The position numbers and the translations under genes are program-made. The notes below the pieces were generated by a model. The model did not search any database and was not told the origin of the DNA. It saw nothing but the letters and a program-made list of their open reading frames with translations. From Parafilimonas sp. (GTDB lineage: Bacteria > Bacteroidota > Bacteroidia > Chitinophagales > Chitinophagaceae): 39,635 bases of DNA. Shown in pieces: positions 31,287 through 39,524 of the stretch. The stretch lies in assembly GCA_025927795.1 (NCBI GenBank), contig JAICKT010000001.1, forward strand, positions 1-39,635. The letters are read 5' to 3'. Position 1 is the stretch's first letter. The number at the start of each line of letters is the position of its first letter.

Positions 31287-34200
31287 ATGATAACCGATAC
31301 ATCATCAACAAAAAATAAAAAAATAAAAATTAACCCGCAGCATAATGGCAACCCAAATCATAAACACAACGACAAATTATCAACACAGTTAGATACACGT
31401 TTCCAAACAAAATATTCTGTCAATGTTGATGTAAAAAATCTCGAAAAAGAATTAAGAAAATCTATTGAAGGTGAAGTGCGTTTTGATGATGGCTCCCGTG
31501 CATTGTATTCAACGGATTCTTCTAATTATCGCCAAATACCAATTGGTGTTGTAATACCGAAATCAGAAGAAGATATTATTCAAACCATAAACCTGTGCCA
31601 AAAATATAAAGCGCCGTTGTTATCACGCGGCGGCGGAACAAGTCTTGCAGGTCAGTGTTGCAATGTTGCAGTGATGATGGACATGGCGAAATACTACAAT
31701 AAAATTTTAAAAATTGATAAAGAAAAAAAATTAGTTACCATTCAGCCTGGAATTGTATTAGATGAAATGCGCAATGCCACCAAAGAAAAAATGAACATGA
31801 CTTTTGGTCCAGACCCCGCAACGCACGACCATTGCACACTTGGCGGCATGCTCGGTAATAATTCCTGCGGCGTTCATTCTGTAATGGCAGCGTTTGAAGG
31901 GCTTGGCGCAAGAACATCCGACAATACAGAATCTATTACTATTGTTACATACGATGGTGTGAAAATGAAAGTGGGCGCAACGTCTGATGAGGAGCTTGAG
32001 CGAATTATTAATGAAGGCGGAAGACGTGGAGAGATTTATAAAAAGCTAAAAGATTTCAGAGATAAATATGCGGATTTAATTCGCGGAAAATTTCCAAACA
32101 TTCCGCGCCGTGTATCGGGCTATAATTTAACTGCGCTGCTGCCTGAAAATGGTTTTAATGTTGCGCATGCTTTAATCGGTTCCGAAAGCACACTCGTAAC
32201 CATCACCGAAGCCACGCTTAAATTACTCAACGAACCTAAAGCACGTTCATTATTGGTGTTGGGTTATGATAGTTTGCCCGATGCAGGTTATGCTGTACCA
32301 TTTGTGATGAAGCATAAGCCAATTGGTTTGGAAGGTATTGATGATATGCTGCTTGATTTTATGAAGCGCAAAGGTTTGAATGTGGATGATATTCCGTTAT
32401 TGCCTGATGGCAAAGCATGGTTAATGGTTGAGTTTGGCGGCAATTCAAAAGAAGATGCAGATGATCAGGCAAAAAAATTAATGGAAGATTATAAAAACGA
32501 AAAGAAGCAACCAACGATGAGTTTGTTTGATGACCCTGAACAGGAAAAAATGTTATGGGAAATTCGTGAATCAGGTTTAGGTGCAACTGCTTGGGTGCCC
32601 GGTGAGCCTAATGGTGGTCCTGGCTGGGAAGATTCTGCAGTACCTCCTGATAAAATGGGCGATTATTTAAAAGACCTCCGCGATTTATTTACAAAATATA
32701 AATTGTATCCGTCCATTTATGGGCACTTCGGACAAGGCTGTATTCACTGCCGTGTGGGTTTTGATTTTCTCACAGAAGACGGAATTAAAGCATATAAAAA
32801 TTTTACGATTGAAGCTTCACATCTTGTTGTAAAATATGGCGGCTCTTTATCGGGAGAACATGGCGATGGTCAGGCACGTGGCGATTTGTTAGAAATAATG
32901 TATGGAGAAGAATTAGTAAATGCATTCAGAGAATTTAAACTGATATGGGACCCGGAATGGAAAATGAATCCGGGAAAAATTATTGATACCTATGGACAAT
33001 TAAATGATTTACGTTTAGGTACTACTTACAATCCCCCCAATCTTAAAACACATTTTCAATTGCCTGCTGAGAAATACAGTTTTGCGCATGCAAGTAATTT
33101 ATGTGTTGGTGTTGGCGAATGCCGCCGCCATGAACATGGTACAATGTGCCCGAGCTATATGGCGACACGCGAAGAAAAACACAGCACACGTGGTCGCAGC
33201 CGCATGTTGTTTGAAATGATGCAGGGCGATATTATAAAGGACGGATGGAAAAGCAAAGAAGTAAAAGAATCGCTCGATTTATGTTTATCGTGCAAAGGTT
33301 GCAAAGCAGATTGCCCGGTGAATGTTGACATGGCAACATACAAATCAGAATTTTTATCGCATTATTATGAAGGCAAATTGAGACCAACTTCTGCGTATGC
33401 ATTTGGCTGGATTTATTGGTGGAGCAGGCTTGCATCAAAAGCGCCATTTATTGCCAACTTCTTTTTTCATACGCCTGTTATCAGCAATCTTGTAAAAGCA
33501 TTTGCAGGCATTGAGCAAAAAAGAAAAATGCCGAGATATGCTGATGTAACTTTTAAAGAGTGGTTTTTTCAACGGAAAAAAATCAGAAATCAACAAATCA
33601 GAAATCAGAAATCTAAAGTGATTTTATGGGCTGATACATTCAACAATTATTTTTTACCTCAAACATTGGTTGCTGGTGTTGAAGTGTTGGAAGCTGCAGG
33701 TTTTGAAGTTATCGTTCCAAAAAAATCTATGTGTTGCGGAAGACCGTTGTATGATTTTGGAATGCTGAATACGGCAAAAAAATTATTGCTTGATATAATG
33801 CATAATTTAAAAGATGAAATACGCGATGGCGTTCCGGTTGTTGGATTAGAACCAAGTTGTGTATCGGTTTTCAGAGATGAGCTGCATAATTTATTTCCGC
33901 ACAATGAGGAAGCAAAACGATTGCAGAAACAGGTTTTTACATTCGCAGAATTTTTAGAAAAGAAAGCGCCTGGTTTTAAAATTCCTCAATTAAAAACAAA
34001 AGCAGTTGTGCATGGTCATTGCCATCACAAAGCAATTATGAAAATTGATACAGATAAAAAGCTGCTTAAAAAAACAGGGCTTGATTTTGAAGTGTTGGAT
34101 TCAGGTTGTTGCGGACTTGCCGGTGGTTTTGGTTATGAAAAAGGCGAGCACTACGATGTAAGTATTAAAGCAGGTGAAAGAGTGTTGTTACCTGCAGTGC

Positions 34201-34478
34201 GCAAAGCTGCTGATACAACTTTAATTGTTGCAGATGGTTTTAGTTGTCGTGAACAAATTGAACAGGAAACTAATCGCAAAGCATTACACTTAGCACAAGT
34301 TTTACAAATGGGTTTGCGTGAGAATAATCCATCAGTTTATATGCCCTTGCCTGAAAAAAAATATGTTGATGGAATGAAGTTGAAAGACTCCAATAAAAAT
34401 AAAAAGTTGTTAATGGCTGCAGGAATTATTGGAATGGCTATTGCATCAGTTTATATCATCAGCAAAAAAATAAATTGA
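31287..34478 (+). CDS. FAD-linked and Fe-S oxidoreductase fusion (GlcD/GlcF or D-lactate dehydrogenase type) with C-terminal membrane anchor
   Basis: A 1063-residue fusion. Residues about 60-300 form a PCMH FAD-binding domain (PLLSRGGGTSLAGQCCNVAV, GGMLGNNSCGVHS). About 310-580 is the FAD-oxidase C-terminal domain, with HFGQGCIHCRVGF and SGEHGDGQARG. A ferredoxin-like domain has Cys606, Cys612, Cys621 and then Cys666, Cys669, Cys672, Cys676. Two CCG domains follow (SMCCGRPLYDFG, SGCCGLAGGFG). The last 25 residues (LLMAAGIIGMAIASVYII flanked by lysines) look like a C-terminal membrane anchor. Such enzymes oxidise D-lactate, glycolate or D-2-hydroxyglutarate and pass electrons towards quinone. 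Residues 765-776 are encoded by an in-frame short repeat in the linker before the CCG domains. Confidence 0.9.
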   Translation: MITDTSSTKNKKIKINPQHNGNPNHKHNDKLSTQLDTRFQTKYSVNVDVKNLEKELRKSIEGEVRFDDGSRALYSTDSSNYRQIPIGVVIPKSEEDIIQTINLCQKYKAPLLSRGGGTSLAGQCCNVAVMMDMAKYYNKILKIDKEKKLVTIQPGIVLDEMRNATKEKMNMTFGPDPATHDHCTLGGMLGNNSCGVHSVMAAFEGLGARTSDNTESITIVTYDGVKMKVGATSDEELERIINEGGRRGEIYKKLKDFRDKYADLIRGKFPNIPRRVSGYNLTALLPENGFNVAHALIGSESTLVTITEATLKLLNEPKARSLLVLGYDSLPDAGYAVPFVMKHKPIGLEGIDDMLLDFMKRKGLNVDDIPLLPDGKAWLMVEFGGNSKEDADDQAKKLMEDYKNEKKQPTMSLFDDPEQEKMLWEIRESGLGATAWVPGEPNGGPGWEDSAVPPDKMGDYLKDLRDLFTKYKLYPSIYGHFGQGCIHCRVGFDFLTEDGIKAYKNFTIEASHLVVKYGGSLSGEHGDGQARGDLLEIMYGEELVNAFREFKLIWDPEWKMNPGKIIDTYGQLNDLRLGTTYNPPNLKTHFQLPAEKYSFAHASNLCVGVGECRRHEHGTMCPSYMATREEKHSTRGRSRMLFEMMQGDIIKDGWKSKEVKESLDLCLSCKGCKADCPVNVDMATYKSEFLSHYYEGKLRPTSAYAFGWIYWWSRLASKAPFIANFFFHTPVISNLVKAFAGIEQKRKMPRYADVTFKEWFFQRKKIRNQQIRNQKSKVILWADTFNNYFLPQTLVAGVEVLEAAGFEVIVPKKSMCCGRPLYDFGMLNTAKKLLLDIMHNLKDEIRDGVPVVGLEPSCVSVFRDELHNLFPHNEEAKRLQKQVFTFAEFLEKKAPGFKIPQLKTKAVVHGHCHHKAIMKIDTDKKLLKKTGLDFEVLDSGCCGLAGGFGYEKGEHYDVSIKAGERVLLPAVRKAADTTLIVADGFSCREQIEQETNRKALHLAQVLQMGLRENNPSVYMPLPEKKYVDGMKLKDSNKNKKLLMAAGIIGMAIASVYIISKKIN
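33580..33614. repeat. Short tandem repeat inside the FAD/Fe-S gene
   Basis: The word AAATCAGAAATC occurs twice with an additional partial AGAAATC, encoding KIRNQQIRNQKS (residues 765-776). Runs of this AATCAGAAATC type are a familiar intergenic low-complexity repeat in Bacteroidota. Here it lies in frame at a domain linker. Confidence 0.65.
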
Positions 34479-34479
34479 A

Positions 34480-34971
34480 ATGAAATGGAAATTGAAAAAA
34501 TATAAAAACGAACCAGCCTCATGGTTTGCGGAATTAGCTGGTGCACTTGGTAAAGGTTTAATGGCAGGTGCTGCAGGAACGTTAGCTATTACTTTATCGC
34601 AGATGATTGAAATGAAAATCACCAAACGTAAACCTTCTGATGCGCCTGCGGATGCGGCAGAAAAAGTTTTAGAAGTAAAACCGGAAACAGAAGATGACAA
34701 ACAACAATTTTCTCAACAAATACATTGGGCTTATGGAACAAGCTGGGGAGTGCCAAGAGCAATTTTATCATTGATGGGATTAAAAGGGTTACCTGCAACA
34801 GCCATTCATTTTGCAACAATATATTCTACGGCATTAATAATGCCCGCTAAATTAAAAGTTGCGCCGCCGCTTAAAGAATGGAGCGTAAAAAAATTTGTAA
34901 TTGATGCAATGCATCATGCGGTGTATGTAATTGCAGCAGGTTTGGTTTTTGATGCAATGAGTGATAATTAA
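34480..34971 (+). CDS. Small membrane protein, possibly DUF1440/YagU-like
   Basis: A 163-residue protein that starts one base after the stop of the FAD/Fe-S gene and whose stop overlaps the next ATG (TAATG). It has a basic amphipathic N-terminus and a glycine/alanine-rich hydrophobic helix (about residues 22-45, GKGLMAGAAGTLAITLSQMI). An acidic linker and two further hydrophobic stretches follow (about 100-118 and 140-158, AMHHAVYVIAAGLVFDAM). The pattern of an AGAAGTLA helix followed by EMKITKRKPSD resembles YagU/DUF1440-type membrane proteins, but I am not certain. Its position between two enzymes with C-terminal anchors suggests it is a membrane partner for them. Confidence 0.6.
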   Translation: MKWKLKKYKNEPASWFAELAGALGKGLMAGAAGTLAITLSQMIEMKITKRKPSDAPADAAEKVLEVKPETEDDKQQFSQQIHWAYGTSWGVPRAILSLMGLKGLPATAIHFATIYSTALIMPAKLKVAPPLKEWSVKKFVIDAMHHAVYVIAAGLVFDAMSDN

Positions 34972-35996
34972 TGAATATTTATTCAGTTAAGATGGAAACA
35001 GATTTTCAAAATAAAACAGTTGTTATAACAGGCGCATCTGCAGGTTTAGGCAGAGCTATGGCACGTGAGTTTGCAAAGCATGGTGCAAACATTGGTTTAA
35101 TTGCAAGAGGCATTGATGGTTTAAATGCTGCAAAAAAGGAAGTGGAAGATTTGGGCAGTGAAGCATTGATTGTTCCGGCAGATGTATCACATGCAAACGA
35201 AGTAGAAAATGCAGCAAGAAAAATTGAAGAACATTTTGGTAAGATTGATATTTGGATAAACAATGCAATGGTAAGTGTGTTTGCACCGTTTGAAAAAATT
35301 GAAGCGAAAGATTTTGAGCGTGTAACAGATGTAACATATCTCGGACAAGTGTATGGAACAGCAGCAGCATTAAAAAGAATGAAGCCTCGCAATAAAGGAA
35401 CAATTATTCTTGTTGGTTCTGCATTGGCATACCGTGGCATTCCATTGCAATCTGCTTATTGCGGTGCAAAGCATGCAATTCATGGGTTCTTTGAATCGTT
35501 GCGAAGCGAGTTAATTCATGAAAAAAGCAAAATAAAATTATGCATGGTGCAATTGCCCGCTATGAACACAACGCAGTTTGAGTTTGTGAAAAGTTATCTT
35601 CCAAACAAACCTAAACCAATGGGAAAAATTTATGAACCGGAAGTTGCAGCAAGAGCAATAGTGGATGTTGCTAAAAATTTTGAACGCGAATTGTATGTAG
35701 GTTATCCAACAGTAAAAACAATTTTAGGAAATAAAGTTGCGCCTGGTTATTTAGATAAATATCTGGCAGAAACAGGATTTGATGGACAACAGACAGATGA
35801 ACCTGAATCACCGGATAGAAAAGATAATTTGTATGAACCTCTGCCTGGTGATCATGGAGCAAGGGGAAACTTTGATGCAGATGCAACGAACACGAGTGTT
35901 GAAACATGGATTGCAACACATAAAAAAAGTTCGCTTGGTTTAGCTGCTGCATTAATTGCCAGTGTATGTACGTTGATTTTTTTAAACAATAAATAA
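34971..35996 (+). CDS. SDR-family oxidoreductase with C-terminal membrane anchor
   Basis: A 341-residue short-chain dehydrogenase. The Rossmann motif TGASAGLG starts at residue 20, NNAM is at 97-100, and the catalytic Ser150, Tyr163 and Lys167 (YCGAK) are intact. The SDR core ends near residue 250. A charged linker (about 270-315, rich in D, E, P and G) and a terminal hydrophobic helix (about 320-337, LGLAAALIASVCTLIFL, flanked by KK and NNK) follow, which looks like a tail anchor. The substrate is unknown; similar long SDRs are annotated as general oxidoreductases. ATG 34971 overlaps the preceding stop; an alternative ATG at 34992 begins closer to the usual SDR start. It ends just before palindromic repeat copy 2. 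Confidence 0.88.
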   Translation: MNIYSVKMETDFQNKTVVITGASAGLGRAMAREFAKHGANIGLIARGIDGLNAAKKEVEDLGSEALIVPADVSHANEVENAARKIEEHFGKIDIWINNAMVSVFAPFEKIEAKDFERVTDVTYLGQVYGTAAALKRMKPRNKGTIILVGSALAYRGIPLQSAYCGAKHAIHGFFESLRSELIHEKSKIKLCMVQLPAMNTTQFEFVKSYLPNKPKPMGKIYEPEVAARAIVDVAKNFERELYVGYPTVKTILGNKVAPGYLDKYLAETGFDGQQTDEPESPDRKDNLYEPLPGDHGARGNFDADATNTSVETWIATHKKSSLGLAAALIASVCTLIFLNNK

Positions 35997-36041
35997 CTTA
36001 TTATGTTATTAAGCTGTTTATATAAAAAAGCCTATTTGAGA

Positions 36042-36120
36042 CGTCATTTCGACGAAGGAGAAATCTCCTGCAAATTAAACAGCTTCTATTTCATGAGATG
36101 TCTCGTTCCTCGACATGACG
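36042..36120 (-). repeat. 79-nt palindromic repeat element, copy 2 (inverted)
   Basis: This is the reverse complement of the element at 29393-29471, with the same total length of 79. One arm is identical over 26 bases and the other at 25 of 26; the 27-base middle is only partly conserved. Arms lie at 36042-36067 and 36095-36120. It occupies the gap between the SDR gene and the PPC-domain gene. An apparent 61-residue frame across it is an artefact. Confidence 0.85.
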
Positions 36121-36189
36121 TTCATAAAGTAAAATTTTTTTCAATCAGTTCTGATTTTCAAAATCAAAATCAAATAAGAAATACATAAA

Positions 36190-36621
36190 ATGAAATTCAA
36201 ATTACTCAATGCCGATAAACAAAAAACTTTCGCCGTTATTTTAGAAAGTGGTGATGAAGTAATGGAGTGCATTCAATCTTTTGCTAAACAACAAAATTTA
36301 AAAGCCTCACAGTTTAATGCTATTGGCGCATTTAGTAAGGCAACTTTAGGTTTTTTCGATTTTGAAATTAAAGACTATAAAAAAATTGAAATAGATGAAC
36401 AGGTTGAAGTATTAAATGTCGCCGGCGATATTTCTTTATACAATAACGAAATAAAAATTCATGCGCATGTAGTGCTTGGTAAAAAAGATGGTGCAGCATG
36501 TGGCGGTCATTTATTAAAAGCAATTGTTCATCCAACTTTAGAAATTATATTAATTGAATCTCCATCGTATTTAGAAAGATACATGGACAAAGATTCGCAT
36601 ATTCCGCTTATAAAAATTTAA
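36190..36621 (+). CDS. PPC/DUF296 domain protein
   Basis: A 143-residue protein consisting of one PPC (DUF296) domain: a beta-strand start (FKLLNADKQKTFAVILESGD), a central ASQFNAIGAFSKATLGFFDF, and the signature IHAHVVLGKKDGAACGGHLL (residues 95-114) with its His-x-His and GGH. In plants the domain occurs with AT-hooks; bacterial stand-alone members form trimers and their function is mostly unknown, with proposed metal or small-molecule binding at the histidines. It is followed after 6 bp by the glucoamylase gene, so the two probably share a transcript. Confidence 0.88.
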   Translation: MKFKLLNADKQKTFAVILESGDEVMECIQSFAKQQNLKASQFNAIGAFSKATLGFFDFEIKDYKKIEIDEQVEVLNVAGDISLYNNEIKIHAHVVLGKKDGAACGGHLLKAIVHPTLEIILIESPSYLERYMDKDSHIPLIKI

Positions 36622-36627
36622 TGTTAC

Positions 36628-38994
36628 ATGCAACGTAAAGATGCGCCAGGCGCACCCGGTGTTAAAGCGAATTGGACAGCAGCTGCAAAAGATGGAGAAG
36701 GTAAAGCATTAAGCGCAAACTCTTCGGTAAGCTTTACAATTGGTGATGGCGTATTAAACGAAATTTATTTTCCAAGAGAAGATGTTGCCTGTGTAAAAGA
36801 CATGGAATTTATTGTAACGGATGGTGAAAATTTTTTTTCGGAGGAAAAGCGCAACACACAGCATAGCATAAAAACAATAAAACCAGGCGTGCCGCTGTAT
36901 CAAATCGTTAATACATGCGTCAATAAAAAATATCAAATTAAAAAAGAAATTCTTTGCGACCCGCTCAGGCAAACTGTTCTTCAAAACATTACTTTCAGCA
37001 AAGCAAAAAATGTAAAAAAACTTGACGTGTATGCGTTGCTCTCGCCGCATTTAAATGATAAAGGCGATAATAATTCCGGCTGGATTGGTGAGTATAAAGG
37101 CATACCTATGTTGTTTGCGCAAAACGAAGGTTTATATCTTGCTATGGCTTGCTCTGCAAAATGGCTTAAACGTTCGGTAGGATTTACAGGTGCATCTGAT
37201 GGCTGGAAGGATTTGCATCAACATAAAAAAATGGAGTGGCAATACACACATGCAAACAATGGCAACATTGCATTAACGGGTGAAATAGATATATCATCAA
37301 CAAATATTTTTTTGCTCGCAATAAGTTTTGGAAGAAATCCTGCAGAAGCTGCAAACCATGCGGTTGCAAGTATGCTGGATGGTTTTGAAAGCGCAAAAAA
37401 ATTTTACATAAAAAGCTGGCAGGTATGGTTAAAAGGATTGCATAATCTGAAAGGAAAAATTTTTAAAGAGAGTGCGAGTGTATTGCGTGTGAATGAAGCA
37501 AAATCTTTTCCCGGAGGAATTATTGCGAGTTCATCAATACCCTGGGGCAAGATAAAAGGTGATGATGAAAATGCAGGTTATCATGTAATATGGCCAAGAG
37601 ATTTGGTTGAATCAGCAGGAGGTTTTCTTGCACTAAAAACGTATGATGATGCACTGCGTGTTTTAAATTATTTAATCAGCACACAAGAAGATGATGGAAG
37701 CTGGCTGCAAAATATGTGGCTTGAAGGAACGCCGCATTGGAAGGGAATACAATTGGATCAAACTGCACTTCCGCTTTTATTAATTGAAAAATGTTACGCC
37801 TGTAAAATAATTGACAAAAAAAGAATGAGCAGGTATTGGCCTGCTATAAAAAATGCCATCGGTTATTTACTTATTAACGGACCGTACACGCAAGAAGACA
37901 GGTGGGAAAGAGATAAAGGTTATACAGCTTTTACACTTGCTGTCGAAATTGCAGCACTACTGGCGGCTGCAGATATTGCAGAAGAAAATAATGAAAAAGA
38001 TTTGGCAATATATTGCAGGGAAATTGCTGATTACTGGAATGATAATATTGAAAACTGGATATATGCAACCGGCACTTCGCTGGCGAAAAAATATAATGTA
38101 GATGGATATTATTTTCGCATCAATCCTTATACAGATATTCCGGCTTCACAATTAAAAGACAAATATATTCATCTCACTAACCGCGATAAAGAAGATGGGA
38201 GAGTGTTAGTGAATGAAGTGATTTGTGTTGATGTACTTGCATTGGTTAGATTTGGTTTACGCGCACCCGATGATCCCAAAATTTTAAACACAATTAAGCT
38301 GATTGATGCAACACTTAAAGTAGAAACACCTTTCGGCGATTGCTGGCATCGTTATACAAAAGATGGATATGGTGAAGATGAACATGGAAATCCTTACAAC
38401 GGCAAAGGTATTGGACGTGCATGGCCTTTGCTTACGGGCGAAAGAGCGCATTATGAAATTGCTGCCGGAAATTTAAATGAAGCGAAAAAATTAATGAAGG
38501 CAATGGAAGCATTTGCCAATAACGGTTTATTGCCGGAGCAGGTTTGGGATACAGATGATATACCCGAAAAAAAATTATTTTTTGGCAGACCTTCCGGTTC
38601 TGCAATGCCATTAACATGGGCACATGCAGAATACATAAAGCTTTGCGCATCTGTAAAAGAGAAAAAAGTTTTTGATATGCCGCATCAAACACAGGAGCGT
38701 TACATAAAACAAAAAACTTCTGCTATCTTTGAGCCCTGGCGTTTTGAAAATCAGCGAAAAACTATATCATCAAAAAAAGCTCTGCGCATAGAAATAATGG
38801 AAGATGCCATAGTACATTGGACGCAGGATAACTGGAAAACAACATATCAAACCCGCACAAAAGATACAGGTATCAATATTTTTGTTGCTGATATATCTAC
38901 ACAAAATACAAAAGGCAGTAAAATAGAATTTACTTTTTTCTGGATAAAACCCAATCGCTGGGAAAATAAAAATTTCGCTGTTGCAATAGAGTAG
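36628..38994 (+). CDS. GH15 glucoamylase / glucodextranase-like, no signal peptide
   Basis: A 788-residue glycoside hydrolase family 15 enzyme. The N-terminal domain (about residues 1-265) opens APGAPGVKANWTAAAKDGEG, the usual start of bacterial GH15 enzymes. The catalytic (alpha/alpha)6 barrel follows, with YHVIWPRDLVESAGGFLAL, WLEGTPHWKGIQLDQTALPL, the expected general acid Glu427 in RWERDKGY, and the general base Glu637 in LLPEQVWD. The enzyme releases glucose from alpha-glucans or trehalose-like sugars. No signal peptide is seen, so it is probably cytoplasmic and may act on storage glycogen. Residue 428 is Arg where the family normally has a second Glu (RWEE). It lies 6 bp after the PPC gene. 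Confidence 0.93.
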   Translation: MQRKDAPGAPGVKANWTAAAKDGEGKALSANSSVSFTIGDGVLNEIYFPREDVACVKDMEFIVTDGENFFSEEKRNTQHSIKTIKPGVPLYQIVNTCVNKKYQIKKEILCDPLRQTVLQNITFSKAKNVKKLDVYALLSPHLNDKGDNNSGWIGEYKGIPMLFAQNEGLYLAMACSAKWLKRSVGFTGASDGWKDLHQHKKMEWQYTHANNGNIALTGEIDISSTNIFLLAISFGRNPAEAANHAVASMLDGFESAKKFYIKSWQVWLKGLHNLKGKIFKESASVLRVNEAKSFPGGIIASSSIPWGKIKGDDENAGYHVIWPRDLVESAGGFLALKTYDDALRVLNYLISTQEDDGSWLQNMWLEGTPHWKGIQLDQTALPLLLIEKCYACKIIDKKRMSRYWPAIKNAIGYLLINGPYTQEDRWERDKGYTAFTLAVEIAALLAAADIAEENNEKDLAIYCREIADYWNDNIENWIYATGTSLAKKYNVDGYYFRINPYTDIPASQLKDKYIHLTNRDKEDGRVLVNEVICVDVLALVRFGLRAPDDPKILNTIKLIDATLKVETPFGDCWHRYTKDGYGEDEHGNPYNGKGIGRAWPLLTGERAHYEIAAGNLNEAKKLMKAMEAFANNGLLPEQVWDTDDIPEKKLFFGRPSGSAMPLTWAHAEYIKLCASVKEKKVFDMPHQTQERYIKQKTSAIFEPWRFENQRKTISSKKALRIEIMEDAIVHWTQDNWKTTYQTRTKDTGINIFVADISTQNTKGSKIEFTFFWIKPNRWENKNFAVAIE

Positions 38995-39024
38995 TTCTTT
39001 GATTAAATCATTTTTAAAATAACC

Positions 39025-39049
39025 ACCTGTTTAAGCAGGTTTGGTTTTT
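39025..39049 (+). terminator. Candidate terminator after the GH15 gene
   Basis: ACCTG and CAGGT pair around a TTTAAG loop, with CC/GG able to extend the stem past a small bulge, followed by GGTTTTTG. The hairpin is 31 bases after the GH15 stop. The stem is short, so termination may be partial. Confidence 0.5.
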
Positions 39050-39081
39050 GATAATTAAACATTAATAATAAATTTATTTTT

Positions 39082-39501
39082 ATGAGACGACCTGAAAATG
39101 TTCCGCTGTTTACAAAAGCTTTATTATCCTGTGTTCTTACAGGATTTGCTGCTTCAATTGCAAACGGATTGTATAGTATCTTGTTCAGAGGCATTACACA
39201 TTACATGCCTGCTATAGAATTTAATTTTCTTTCCATTCCTTTAACAACGATGGTTGTATTTATAGTTTTAGGTGTACTATTTTTTGTGTTTGTTAAATAT
39301 TTCAACAGAACGGCATTTTATATTACCCTGTTTATTTTGATGGTTGCATTTATTGCTATTACTACTTTATTGCATTCTGATAAAAGTGAAGCTCCGCTTT
39401 ATGGCAATCACGGTTTAATTGCAGGTTTTGTACTTATAAACGGCATTCTTGGGTTAACACTCTTGCCTTATTTATATAATCATCCAAGAAAATTTATATA
39501 A
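39082..39501 (+). CDS. Four-helix membrane protein of unknown function
   Basis: A 139-residue protein with four hydrophobic segments (about residues 14-34, 47-70, 76-96 and 112-131). The short loops are charged (FNRTAFY, HSDKSEAPLYG) and the end is basic (NHPRKFI). No enzymatic motif is evident and I do not recognise the family; similar small integral proteins are common near stress genes in Bacteroidota. ATG 39082 follows an AT-rich leader with no clear -7 element. A 36-residue single-helix protein follows after 23 bases. Confidence 0.7.
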   Translation: MRRPENVPLFTKALLSCVLTGFAASIANGLYSILFRGITHYMPAIEFNFLSIPLTTMVVFIVLGVLFFVFVKYFNRTAFYITLFILMVAFIAITTLLHSDKSEAPLYGNHGLIAGFVLINGILGLTLLPYLYNHPRKFI

Positions 39502-39524
39502 GTTTTCTAACCTAAATACCCTTT

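Noticed and set aside
36003..36188. A 61-residue plus-strand frame between the SDR and PPC genes
   Set aside because: It runs straight through the 79-nt palindromic element and has no protein-like composition; it is a by-product of the repeat.
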